Assembly (NCBI GenBank): GCA_934307065.1
Contig: CAKRCD010000013.1
Span: forward strand, 1 to 64,000
Direction of reading: 5' to 3'
From: an uncultured Bariatricus sp.
GTDB taxonomy: Bacteria; Bacillota; Clostridia; Lachnospirales; Lachnospiraceae
Length of the DNA stretch: 64,000 bases
The notes beneath the pieces are model-generated. The model was not told the origin of the DNA. It worked only from the letters and a program-made list of their open reading frames with translations, and did no database searches. Below are positions 52,738 through 61,817 of this stretch, one piece after another (position 1 is the first letter of the stretch; each line of letters opens with the position of its first letter). Both the position numbers and the translations under genes were made by a program.

Positions 52738-55700
52738 ATGTCAAAGTTTTGTGTCAAGAAGCCCTATACAGTACTGGTAGGAATTATCATGGTACTGATT
52801 CTTGGCTTTATCAGTTTTACAAAGATTACAACGGATTTACTGCCAACCATGAGCCTGCCTTATGTTGTGGCAATTACGACTTATCCGGGAGCTTCCCCGG
52901 AGAAGGTGGAGAGTTCCGTTACGGAGGTGTTGGAGAGCACGCTTGGAACCGTCAACGGTGTGGAAAATATAACCAGTACTTCTTCGGAAAATTATAGTAT
53001 GGTTATGCTGGAATTTTCTTCGGGAACCAACATGGACAGTGCCATGGTAAAGCTGTCTTCAGCCATCGACCAGTTGGGAGACCGGCTTCCGGATGAGGCA
53101 GGTACTCCGATGCTGATGGAAATCTCTGCCGACATGCTGCCGAACATGATGGTAAGTATGGATTATGAAGGCAAGGATGTCAAAGAACTGAGCAAATTTA
53201 TCGAAGAAAAGGTGGTTCCTTATCTGGAGAAGCAGGAAGGGGTTGCCAGTGTCAGTACCACAGGTCTTACTACAGAAAGTGTGGAGATTCGTCTGAATCA
53301 GGCGAAGATTGATGAGATGAATGACCGGCTTCTGACCCAGTTAGACTCCAAATTTGCAGATGCCAAGAAGCAGCTTGATGATTCGGAAAATCAGGTGGCA
53401 GCTTCAGCCGGACAAATACAGAGCGGCAAGAATGAACTGGCTTCCCGGCAGGATTCTACCTATACAGAACTGATTCAATACAGTCAGATGATAGATGAGG
53501 CAACAGCTACCCAGGCTTCTTATGAAGCGCAGGTAACAGGACTGAAGTCCAGCCAGGCGGCACTTCAGTCAGAAAAAGCTGCCTATGAAGAACAGGTGGT
53601 GCCCGTCTATCATCAGTTAAATGCAGTGCTCGCCCAGATTCCTACAGGCGGTACACCGCTCAGTGTTTCTGCGATTGTAAGTGATACTTCCCAGAGTACT
53701 TACCAAATGCTTCGGGGCATGTTGGAGCAGATGGCAGCAGGAAATACAGAGTATGCGGAGTTATTGGATAAATTTACATGGGAGAATCTGGTATCTCTGG
53801 ATCATACGGTAAATGTGCGTATGGGCGAGATTGACGCAGAACTTGCAAATTTAAATACGGAGCTTGCGGCAGCAGAAATGGTGCTTGGCCAGGTAAAAGG
53901 ACAAGTAGAAGCTGCCAAGAATAATTATATGTCTGTTGAAAAAGGAAAGCTGACGGCTGCGGCAGCCTTTGGAGCGGCAAGCGCACAGCTTACTTCCGGA
54001 GAGAGTCAGCTTGCCAGTGCCCAGACACAGCTTGATGAGGCAAGAGCGCAGTATGAAAGCTCCAGAGAAACGGCACTTAAGAGTGCGAATATCAATCAGC
54101 TTGTGTCCATGTCCACTCTTTCGCAGCTGATTTATGCACAGAATATGGAAATGCCTGCAGGTTACATTCAGAATGGTGATGAACAGTTTCTGCTGAAGGT
54201 AGGCGACCAGTTCGACAGTCTGGATGAACTGAAAGAAATGCTGCTTTGTGAAATGGAGGGAATCGGAACGGTCCGTCTGCAGGATGTGGCGGATATCACG
54301 ATCATTGATAATTCCGCAGAAAGCTATGCCAAGATCAATGGAAACGATGCGGTTATGCTCAGCATGATGAAATCCTCCACAGCAGGAACTTCCGATGTGT
54401 CCAAGACTTTAAATAAAGCAATGGAAAGTCTGGAAAAGGAATATGACGGACTTCGAGTTGTCACAATGATGGATCAGGGAGACTATATCAAACTGATTGT
54501 AAATTCCGTACTTTCGAACTTGATTTTTGGTGCAATTCTTGCAATTATTGTATTAATCCTGTTCTTAAAGGATGTGAAGCCGACAGCGGTAGTGGCATTT
54601 AGCATTCCGCTTAGTGTGCTGTTTGCTATTGTGCTGATGTATTTTTCAAATGTGACTTTAAATATTATTTCCTTGTCAGGACTGGCACTTGGCGTAGGTA
54701 TGTTAGTGGATAACTCAATTGTTGTTATCGAAAATATTTACCGTCTGCGAGGCGAAGGAGTTCCGGCAGCGAGGGCGGCAGTACTTGGAGCAAAACAGGT
54801 GGCAGGTGCGATTTTTGCATCCACCCTTACGACCATCTGCGTGTTCCTTCCGATTGTATTTACCGAAGGTCTGACCCGACAGTTGTTTACAGATATGGGG
54901 CTTACCATTGCGTATTCCCTGCTGGCAAGTTTAGTGGTCGCATTGACTGTGGTACCTGCCATGAGTGCAACCGTATTGAAAAAGACCAGTGAGAAGAAGC
55001 ATCCGTGGTTTGATAAGATTCTGGATAAATACGAAAGAGTATTGCGGTTTTGTCTGAAACATAAGGTAGTACCTTTTGCCTTGGCGGTAGTCCTGCTTGC
55101 AGGTTCCGTGTTTGGAGTGACCCGGATTGGTATGGAGCTGATTCCGAGCATGGACGGGCAGTCTGTAAGTGCGACAGTCAACATCGTAAAGGAAGATATG
55201 AGTCAGGAAGAGATTTATCAGGAAATGGACGATTTATCGGAAGAACTTACTGAGATTACCGGTGTAGAAACCGTGACAGCCATGTCAGGCGGAACGACTA
55301 TGAGTCTGACCAGCGGAACATCGTCGGGAAAGAAGCAGACCACATTTACCCTCTATGCTCTGTTGGATGAAAAGCACAGTAATGACGCATCAAGAGTGGC
55401 AAAGGAGATTACCGAGGCTGCGAAAGGAAAAGAGGATATTTATGAACTGGAAGTATCTTCTTCCGATATGGATATGTCAGCTCTGGGCGGAAGTGGTATG
55501 CAGATTGAGATTCGCGGAGCAGATTTGGACACCCTGCTTGCAATCAGCGAGGATGTGCAAGGAATCTTAGAGCAGGTAGATGGTTTTGAGGATATTTCCA
55601 ATGGACAGGAAGATGGAGATGCAGGAATCAAACTGGTACTGGATAAGGATACGGCTATGAAATATGGATTGACAGCCGCACAGATTCTGGGAGAGTTATC

Positions 55701-56667
55701 CACTGCCCTGACAACAGAGACATCTGCGGTAAGCCTGACATTGGATGGAAATGATTACAATGTGGTAATTGTCGATGAGTCAGATACGCTTACCGTAGAT
55801 CATCTGATGGATTATACCTTCGAGACCAAGACTATGGATTCAGAGGGACAGGAAGTGACGGAGAGCCATAAACTCAGCGAGTTTGCAACCAAAGAAGATG
55901 TACAGAGTGTGGCTTCGATTTCCAGAGAAAATCAGGGGCGCCATCTTACCGTGACGGCCGCAACAAAGGAAGGATACAACACCACACTTCTGAGCCGTAA
56001 AGTGGAAGATTTGCTGAAGAACTATGAAGTGCCGGATGGATACGAAGTAGAGATGGCAGGAGAAGTCGTAAGCATTCAGGATACCATGAAAGATTTGGTA
56101 CTGATGATCTTACTTGCCATTGCATTTATTTACCTGATAATGGTTGCACAGTTCCAGAGTCTATTATCACCATTTATCGTTATCTTCACTATACCACTGG
56201 CATTTACAGGTGGATTTCTGGCATTACTGCTTACCGGACAGAACCTGTCACTGGTTTCCATGATTGGATTCCTTGTACTTGTAGGGGTGGTTGTAAATAA
56301 TGGTATTGTATTCGTGGATTACACCAATCAGCTTCGTATGGCAGGCCGTGAGAAACGGGAAGCACTGGTTGAAACAGGAAGGACCCGTATGCGTCCAATC
56401 CTTATGACAGCCCTTACCACCATTCTGGCTATGTCAACTCTGGCATTTGACCAGGACATTACAGCAGCCATGAGCCGTGGAATGGCAACTGTTACCATTG
56501 GTGGTCTTGCTTATGCCACATTGATGACACTGTTTATTGTTCCGGTCATGTATGATATTTTATTCCGTAAGGAAGTGAAAGTCATTGATGTAGACGCAGA
56601 AGTAGATGTGGATACGGATAACATTGCACTTGCAATTGATAAGTCAGTAGATGAAGCACAGAAATAG
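52738..56667 (+). CDS. RND superfamily exporter with coiled-coil insertion
   Basis: 1309 residues, against about 1040 for AcrB-type pumps. TM1 (about residues 11-28) is followed by the porter motif LPTMSLPYVVAITTYPGASP. TM4 holds the proton-relay Asp in GMLVDNSIVVIEN. The second half repeats the plan and ends in a charged tail. The extra length lies in the first porter half, about residues 200-450: two long Gln/Ala/Glu-rich stretches predicted to coil, separated by a TPLSVSAIVSD-type segment. They occupy the place of the first docking hairpin. No membrane-fusion protein or TolC gene is nearby, as expected in a single-membrane cell. Ribosome site AGGAGG. A weak promoter TTGCGT-17-TAAACT lies at 52647-52675. 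Confidence 0.9.
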   Translation: MSKFCVKKPYTVLVGIIMVLILGFISFTKITTDLLPTMSLPYVVAITTYPGASPEKVESSVTEVLESTLGTVNGVENITSTSSENYSMVMLEFSSGTNMDSAMVKLSSAIDQLGDRLPDEAGTPMLMEISADMLPNMMVSMDYEGKDVKELSKFIEEKVVPYLEKQEGVASVSTTGLTTESVEIRLNQAKIDEMNDRLLTQLDSKFADAKKQLDDSENQVAASAGQIQSGKNELASRQDSTYTELIQYSQMIDEATATQASYEAQVTGLKSSQAALQSEKAAYEEQVVPVYHQLNAVLAQIPTGGTPLSVSAIVSDTSQSTYQMLRGMLEQMAAGNTEYAELLDKFTWENLVSLDHTVNVRMGEIDAELANLNTELAAAEMVLGQVKGQVEAAKNNYMSVEKGKLTAAAAFGAASAQLTSGESQLASAQTQLDEARAQYESSRETALKSANINQLVSMSTLSQLIYAQNMEMPAGYIQNGDEQFLLKVGDQFDSLDELKEMLLCEMEGIGTVRLQDVADITIIDNSAESYAKINGNDAVMLSMMKSSTAGTSDVSKTLNKAMESLEKEYDGLRVVTMMDQGDYIKLIVNSVLSNLIFGAILAIIVLILFLKDVKPTAVVAFSIPLSVLFAIVLMYFSNVTLNIISLSGLALGVGMLVDNSIVVIENIYRLRGEGVPAARAAVLGAKQVAGAIFASTLTTICVFLPIVFTEGLTRQLFTDMGLTIAYSLLASLVVALTVVPAMSATVLKKTSEKKHPWFDKILDKYERVLRFCLKHKVVPFALAVVLLAGSVFGVTRIGMELIPSMDGQSVSATVNIVKEDMSQEEIYQEMDDLSEELTEITGVETVTAMSGGTTMSLTSGTSSGKKQTTFTLYALLDEKHSNDASRVAKEITEAAKGKEDIYELEVSSSDMDMSALGGSGMQIEIRGADLDTLLAISEDVQGILEQVDGFEDISNGQEDGDAGIKLVLDKDTAMKYGLTAAQILGELSTALTTETSAVSLTLDGNDYNVVIVDESDTLTVDHLMDYTFETKTMDSEGQEVTESHKLSEFATKEDVQSVASISRENQGRHLTVTAATKEGYNTTLLSRKVEDLLKNYEVPDGYEVEMAGEVVSIQDTMKDLVLMILLAIAFIYLIMVAQFQSLLSPFIVIFTIPLAFTGGFLALLLTGQNLSLVSMIGFLVLVGVVVNNGIVFVDYTNQLRMAGREKREALVETGRTRMRPILMTALTTILAMSTLAFDQDITAAMSRGMATVTIGGLAYATLMTLFIVPVMYDILFRKEVKVIDVDAEVDVDTDNIALAIDKSVDEAQK

Positions 56668-56694
56668 AAAAAGTTTACGGAGAGGAGAGATAAC

Positions 56695-57531
56695 ATGAGT
56701 AAGAAAATATTATTAGTCAATGATTTAGCAGGATATGGAAAAGTGGCTTTATCGGCCATGATTCCAGTGCTGTCCCATATGGGATGTGAGACTTATAATC
56801 TGCCAACTGCCATTGTATCCAATACATTGGATTATGGGAAATTTGAAATTCTGGACACATCGGAATATATGAAAAAAACCTTAGAGGTATGGGCAGAATT
56901 AGGATTTGATTTTGATGCAGTATCGACAGGATTTATTGTTTCAAAAGAACAGACGGAACTTCTGACAGAATTCTGCAAAGACAGAGCTGAAAAAGGTTCT
57001 ATTATCTTTACTGACCCAATTATGGGGGATGAGGGTGTATTGTATAATGGTATTTCGGAAGATACAGTTGCCCTGATGCGGAAATTAATTGGAGTTGCAG
57101 ACTACATTGTGCCAAACTATACAGAAGCGTCATACCTTGCCGGTGCAGCATATCAGGAAGACGGTGCATCAGAAGAAGAATATCATGCGATTATCGATAG
57201 ATTGAGGGAACTGGGTGCTAAATCGGTTGTGATTACCAGTGCCAGAGTCAAAGACGCATCCGTAAAAAGCGTAATAGGGTATGACCATAAAGAAAAGGAA
57301 TATTTTAAAATTGATTTTGACGAAATCCCAGTACGGTTCCCGGGAACAGGAGATATTTTCTCGGCAGTATTTATCGGCAAGATTATGAGTGGCAGCAGTT
57401 TGTTCGAAGCAACAAAACAGGCGATGAATACAGTCAGAAATATGATTGCTCAAAATGTAGACAATGTGGATAAGTATAAGGGAATTCCAATTGAAATCTG
57501 TCTGGAGGCATTGAACGATGAAGAGACCTAA
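56695..57531 (+). CDS. Pyridoxal/pyridoxamine kinase
   Basis: 278-residue PfkB/ribokinase-fold enzyme. It phosphorylates vitamin B6 vitamers. The N-terminal LLVNDLAGYGKVALSAMIPV is the PdxY/PdxK substrate loop. The DPIMGDEG block (about residues 103-110) and VPNYTEASYLAG follow, and the anion-hole motif RFPGTGDIFSA with the catalytic Asp is near residue 220. It shares the short overlap (14 nt) with the downstream TIGR04076 gene. Ribosome site GGAGAGGAG. Pyridoxine or thiamine-precursor kinase activity cannot be told apart fully, but the pattern fits pyridoxamine kinase. Confidence 0.9.
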   Translation: MSKKILLVNDLAGYGKVALSAMIPVLSHMGCETYNLPTAIVSNTLDYGKFEILDTSEYMKKTLEVWAELGFDFDAVSTGFIVSKEQTELLTEFCKDRAEKGSIIFTDPIMGDEGVLYNGISEDTVALMRKLIGVADYIVPNYTEASYLAGAAYQEDGASEEEYHAIIDRLRELGAKSVVITSARVKDASVKSVIGYDHKEKEYFKIDFDEIPVRFPGTGDIFSAVFIGKIMSGSSLFEATKQAMNTVRNMIAQNVDNVDKYKGIPIEICLEALNDEET

Positions 57532-57784
57532 AATCAGAATCACATTAATTGACCAGAAAGGAACAGTAGGATGTCACAGAGGTCATAAGATTGGAGATTC
57601 TTATGATTTTGACACAGAACGCGGAAAGCTTTGCCCGATGGCAATGCATGTTGCGTTTCCATATGTGGATATCTTAAGATATGGCGGTGAAATTCCAAAT
57701 CAGGAAAAAGGAACTGCGGTATTCGCCTGCCCGGATGTAGATACACTGAATGTATTTAAAATTGAGCGGATTGATGAAGAGTAA
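57518..57784 (+). CDS. TIGR04076 family protein
   Basis: 88 residues. The family pattern is complete: CHRGHKIGDSYDFD near the N-terminus, then KLCPMAMHVAFPYVDILRYG, the GGEIP turn and CPDVDTLNVFKIERI at the end. The conserved cysteines could bind metal. Function is not known. It starts inside the last codons of the kinase gene, so it is translated with it, suggesting a shared pathway. A terminator follows. Confidence 0.85.
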   Translation: MKRPKIRITLIDQKGTVGCHRGHKIGDSYDFDTERGKLCPMAMHVAFPYVDILRYGGEIPNQEKGTAVFACPDVDTLNVFKIERIDEE

Positions 57785-57812
57785 GCAGTTGAATAGCGTC
57801 AGGTGATAAATA

Positions 57813-57867
57813 GAAAGGGATGGAACTTCCGCAAATGAAAATTTGTGAAAGTTTCATCCCTTTTTTC
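57813..57867 (+). terminator. Terminator of kinase-TIGR04076 operon
   Basis: AAAGGGATGGAACTT pairs with AAGTTTCATCCCTTT, then T6. May also serve the convergent ABC genes. Confidence 0.88.
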
Positions 57868-57894
57868 TGTATTATAAACGGGTAAAAAAATATT

Positions 57895-59874
57895 TTATTC
57901 CATCAACTGTAATTCATACAGATTTTTATACAGTCCGTTATGGGCTAACAACTCCTGATGAGTTCCTGATTCTTTGATTTGTCCATAATGCATGACAATA
58001 ATCTTATCTGCATGCTGAATGGTAGAAAGCCTGTGGGCAACCATGATGGTAGTGCGTCCCTGCATCAGTCTTGCCAGAGCCTGAGTGATGAGGCTTTCGG
58101 TTTCCGTATCGATATTGGCTGTTGCTTCATCCAGTACCAGAATTGTCGGATTATAAGCCAGAGTACGGGCGAAAGATAGAAGCTGTCTCTGCCCTGCGGA
58201 AAGTGTGCTTCCACGCTCTGTAACCGGTTCGTCATATCCATGAGAAAGCTTCTCAATAAAGGAATCTGCACCGCTGATATGGGCGGCACGTTTGATTTCT
58301 TCCATGGAAATTGCTTCGTTATGTAGAGAAATATTACTCTTGATATCCCCGGTAAATATGAATACATCCTGCTGTACCTGGCCGATAGCAGCACGCAGTA
58401 CATCCAAATCAATGTCTTTGATATCCACACCGTCAATTAAAATCTGCCCCTTCTGAATATCAAAATATCGGCCGATGAGATTCAGAATCGTAGATTTTCC
58501 GGCTCCGGTTGCGCCTACAAAGGCAACTTTTTCACCGGGATGGATTACAAAACTCACATCTTTTAAAATATAGTTTTCTTCCTCATAAGCGAACCACACA
58601 TGACGGAATTCGATTTCGCCGAGAATCTGTACATCCACAGGATGAGCAGGTGTGGTAATGTCCGGTTTTTCATCCAGAACACTGAAAATCTTTTCCGCAG
58701 AAGCCACAGAGGACTGCAAAGTTCCAAGCTGTTCCGACAGTTCCTGAATCGGTTCAAAGAAGGAACTGATATAGGTAATAAAAATGAACAAGGTTCCCAT
58801 AGAAAGGGTTCCGTTTAATACAGATTTGCTTCCGGTTCCGATTACGATAATCATGGCAATCACAGAGACGAAGTAAATGGATGGACGGAAAATGGCGAAG
58901 GTCATGATTTCACGGAAGTTTGCCCGGTATAAATCCATGGATTTGTCTTCGAATTCCTGATATTTTTCTTTCTCACGGGCAAAAATCTGAATCAGTTTCA
59001 TGCCGGAAATGTGCTCCGATAAGAAAGTATTCAAATCCGTAATCTTATTTCGGGTAATCTGGTATGCTTTATGGGAAAGATGGCGGAACAGGAAAGTTAA
59101 GACGGCTACCAGTGGAAGCAGCAGGAACGATACTCCCGCCATTTTCACGTTGATAGACAGCATAACCACAGCATATCCGACAATTTTTACAATGTTCTTG
59201 AACAATTTTACAAGGATGGTGGAAAACAGTTCGTTTACCGCCTCCGTGTCATTGGATACACGGGTAACTAATTTTCCAACAGGTGTGTTGTTGAAAAAGG
59301 ACAGGGAGAGACTATGAATATGAGTAAATGTCTCTTCACGCAGTTTGTATACAATTTGCTGCCCCATGCGCTGCAGAAGCCAGGTGTCTGCCATATTGAG
59401 GAAAAATCCGGAAAAGAGCAGCAGGAGAAAGAGAACCCCTGCACGGAGAATTCCTTTAAAATCATTTGCTCTCAGGATTTTTAAATCCGATTTTGATAGT
59501 TTCACGGCCCCATTCTTTACATAAGTTTCCAGAGCAGCAGTATCTGCTTCCTGCAGGGTAGTACACTCGTCCTTTGTTAAATGCTCTGCCATGTAATACT
59601 GGTTATCCAAAAGAAATATCTGGTAAAAATCCGAAGAACCAGAAGCGGTATCGACAGATTCACGGGATAAATAAATATTATTCCACAATACAGCATCGGA
59701 AGCAGATGCATTAGATACCGCATAAGGACGGTAGTAACCGTTGATGTATTCGTCAATGGCATTTCCAATCAGGATAGGGCGGTAGAGCTCCACGCCGATA
59801 ATCAGAAGCACTAGGATGGTAGCCAGTGTCATGACCCATTTATGTGGTTTTAAATAACGCATTAATCGTTTCAT
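57895..59874 (-). CDS. Heterodimeric ABC exporter subunit, consensus ATPase (TM288-like)
   Basis: 659 residues, six TM helices plus ATPase. Walker A is GATGAGKST, Q-loop VQQDVFIF, signature LSAGQRQL, Walker B ILVLDEAT with the catalytic Glu, and H-loop MVAHRLST, so this is the hydrolysing half. An unusual soluble block of about 95 residues (about 40-135) sits between TM1 and TM2 and would face outside. Multidrug exporters of the BmrCD/TM287-288 group share the two-subunit plan. Its ATG shares one base with the partner stop (TAATG). Ends before the 57.8-kb terminator. Confidence 0.92.
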   Translation of the reverse strand: MKRLMRYLKPHKWVMTLATILVLLIIGVELYRPILIGNAIDEYINGYYRPYAVSNASASDAVLWNNIYLSRESVDTASGSSDFYQIFLLDNQYYMAEHLTKDECTTLQEADTAALETYVKNGAVKLSKSDLKILRANDFKGILRAGVLFLLLLFSGFFLNMADTWLLQRMGQQIVYKLREETFTHIHSLSLSFFNNTPVGKLVTRVSNDTEAVNELFSTILVKLFKNIVKIVGYAVVMLSINVKMAGVSFLLLPLVAVLTFLFRHLSHKAYQITRNKITDLNTFLSEHISGMKLIQIFAREKEKYQEFEDKSMDLYRANFREIMTFAIFRPSIYFVSVIAMIIVIGTGSKSVLNGTLSMGTLFIFITYISSFFEPIQELSEQLGTLQSSVASAEKIFSVLDEKPDITTPAHPVDVQILGEIEFRHVWFAYEEENYILKDVSFVIHPGEKVAFVGATGAGKSTILNLIGRYFDIQKGQILIDGVDIKDIDLDVLRAAIGQVQQDVFIFTGDIKSNISLHNEAISMEEIKRAAHISGADSFIEKLSHGYDEPVTERGSTLSAGQRQLLSFARTLAYNPTILVLDEATANIDTETESLITQALARLMQGRTTIMVAHRLSTIQHADKIIVMHYGQIKESGTHQELLAHNGLYKNLYELQLME

Positions 59875-61634
59875 TATCTTGCCACCTCCTGTTCTCCGAT
59901 AGAAGACTCAAGCTGTTGTTTCTCAAACATTTCCTTGTAAATGCCGTTTTGCTGAATCAGCTGTGCATGGTTTCCAAGTTCTTTCATTTCTCCGTCTTCC
60001 AATACCATGATTAAGTCTGCATGTTGCACGGTGGAAATACGGTGTGCAATCAGAATGGTAGTCTTTCCATTCCGGTCCTCCCGCAGGTTATGTAAAATGT
60101 GTTCCTCTGTATCCGTATCTACTGCGGATAAGGAGTCATCCAGAATCAGAATCGGTGCATTTTTCATTAGGGCACGCGCAATGGAGCTGCGCTGTTTCTG
60201 ACCGCCTGAAAGGGTTACACCACGTTCACCGACCACGGTGTCATAGTTTTCCGGAAAATTTGCGATATTGTCATGGATGCAGGCGGATTTTGCGGCTGCA
60301 ATGACCCGGTTCAAATCTTTGGAGCGGGAGCCAAACGCAATGTTTGCTTTTAAGGTGTCGGAAAAGAGAAAATTATCCTGGGGTACGTAAGCGATATTTT
60401 CGCGTAAGGTTTTCAGCGGGATGGTGTTAATATCCTGTTCATCTAAATAAATCATGCCCGGATCTGTATTATACAGCCTGAGCAGCAGGTTGACTAAGGT
60501 GGTTTTTCCATTTCCCGTGCGTCCGATAATCGCAAGGGTGGTTCCGGAAGGAACATCCAGGTTAATATCATGAAGAACCGGTATCTCATTTCCTTGATGG
60601 GTAAAGGTCAAATGAGAAAAACGGATGTGCCCGTTTAACTGTTTCGGGTCTTCCACCAAATTACTGTCCTTTACTGCGGTATCTGCTTCCAAAATTTCCT
60701 GTACACGACGGATGGAAGCAGTTCCCTGAGAGAACATGACTGCCGCCTCGGAACAGGCAAGCATTGGCCATACCAGCATATTGACGTACTGGTTAAAGGC
60801 AACGAAACGGCCAAGGGTAATGTTACCCATCAGTGCCAGATATCCGCCATAGAGCAGGGAAGCCAGACTGGAAAAGCCGATAATCACATCCAGAAGAGGA
60901 ATCAGAATGGCTTCCAGTTTGGCAATTTTCATACTTTTATCCATAGTGTCCTGATTCTTTTTGCCGAAGGAACGAATTTCAGACTGTTTGCGGACAAAAG
61001 CTTTAATTACACGGATTCCGGAGAAGCTTTCTTGTACAAAATCAGCCAGATTGGAAACACTGTCCTGCCGCTCGGTATACAGGTTGTCCAGGACCCTTCC
61101 GTAGTGCATATAGCCAAGGCAGATGATAACCATTGGAATAAGTGCCAAAAGAGTCAGCTTTACATTGACATAGCGCATCATCTGAACCACAACCAGAATC
61201 GTCATAACCACAGAGTCAAAAATACAGATGACCGCAGGACCAAGTGCCAGACGGACAGCATTTAAGTCGCTGGTAAAACGGGTCATCAGATCTCCGGTTT
61301 TGTGTGCATTATAATATTCCACATCCATGGTTTCCAGATGGGCGAACATATCATTGCGAAGTTCACGTTCAATCATACGGGCGGTACCAAACAGAAAATA
61401 ACGCCATAAAAAACGCCCGATGGCAAGGGTAAGTCCCAGAAGAAAAATCCCTAAAAGATAAGATTTCACTGAGGACCAGACAATAGTCCGGGCAGTAAGA
61501 CCGTCGGTAATGGCACCGGTCAGTCTTGGAATAAATACATTGGCAGCATCTACTGCAAATAAAGTAAAAATCCCTGCCAGATAACGGAACTTATACCGTT
61601 TGATATACTGCATGATAAAAGACAATGGTTTCAT
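59874..61634 (-). CDS. Heterodimeric ABC exporter subunit, degenerate Walker B (TM287-like)
   Basis: 586 residues, six TM helices (about residues 15-320) and an ATPase domain. Walker A GRTGNGKTT, Q-loop VPQDNFLF, signature LSGGQKQR and H-loop LIAHRIST are normal, but Walker B reads ILILDDSL, so Asp stands in for the catalytic Glu as in TM287-type partners. It is the first gene of the operon, with ribosome site GGGAGG and promoter at 61672-61701. The substrate is probably a drug or lipid, inferred from family only. Confidence 0.92.
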   Translation of the reverse strand: MKPLSFIMQYIKRYKFRYLAGIFTLFAVDAANVFIPRLTGAITDGLTARTIVWSSVKSYLLGIFLLGLTLAIGRFLWRYFLFGTARMIERELRNDMFAHLETMDVEYYNAHKTGDLMTRFTSDLNAVRLALGPAVICIFDSVVMTILVVVQMMRYVNVKLTLLALIPMVIICLGYMHYGRVLDNLYTERQDSVSNLADFVQESFSGIRVIKAFVRKQSEIRSFGKKNQDTMDKSMKIAKLEAILIPLLDVIIGFSSLASLLYGGYLALMGNITLGRFVAFNQYVNMLVWPMLACSEAAVMFSQGTASIRRVQEILEADTAVKDSNLVEDPKQLNGHIRFSHLTFTHQGNEIPVLHDINLDVPSGTTLAIIGRTGNGKTTLVNLLLRLYNTDPGMIYLDEQDINTIPLKTLRENIAYVPQDNFLFSDTLKANIAFGSRSKDLNRVIAAAKSACIHDNIANFPENYDTVVGERGVTLSGGQKQRSSIARALMKNAPILILDDSLSAVDTDTEEHILHNLREDRNGKTTILIAHRISTVQHADLIMVLEDGEMKELGNHAQLIQQNGIYKEMFEKQQLESSIGEQEVAR

Positions 61635-61671
61635 AATCTAGCCTCCCATTTCGTATTTTCCATTTAAGTCC

Positions 61672-61701
61672 ATTATAGAGGAGAACAGGTGGTAATGTCA
61701 A
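61672..61701 (-). promoter_or_regulatory. Promoter of the heterodimeric ABC exporter operon
   Basis: On the minus strand: consensus -35 TTGACA, 18-nt spacer, -10 TATAAT. Confidence 0.8.
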
Positions 61702-61744
61702 AGATTCTGGCAAAGAAAATCCGGTAAAGATGTATCAAAAAGTA

Positions 61745-61773
61745 TTGTTTTTTCGGACACATCTTTTTATAAT
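61745..61773 (+). promoter_or_regulatory. Promoter of the third MATE gene
   Basis: -35 TTGTTT, 17-nt spacer, -10 TATAAT. It is divergent from the ABC exporter promoter, with only about 45 nt between their -35 boxes. Confidence 0.75.
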
Positions 61774-61817
61774 AGCGGTTGGCAAATAAGTTGATAAAAA
61801 TATATAGAGGTATAGAT

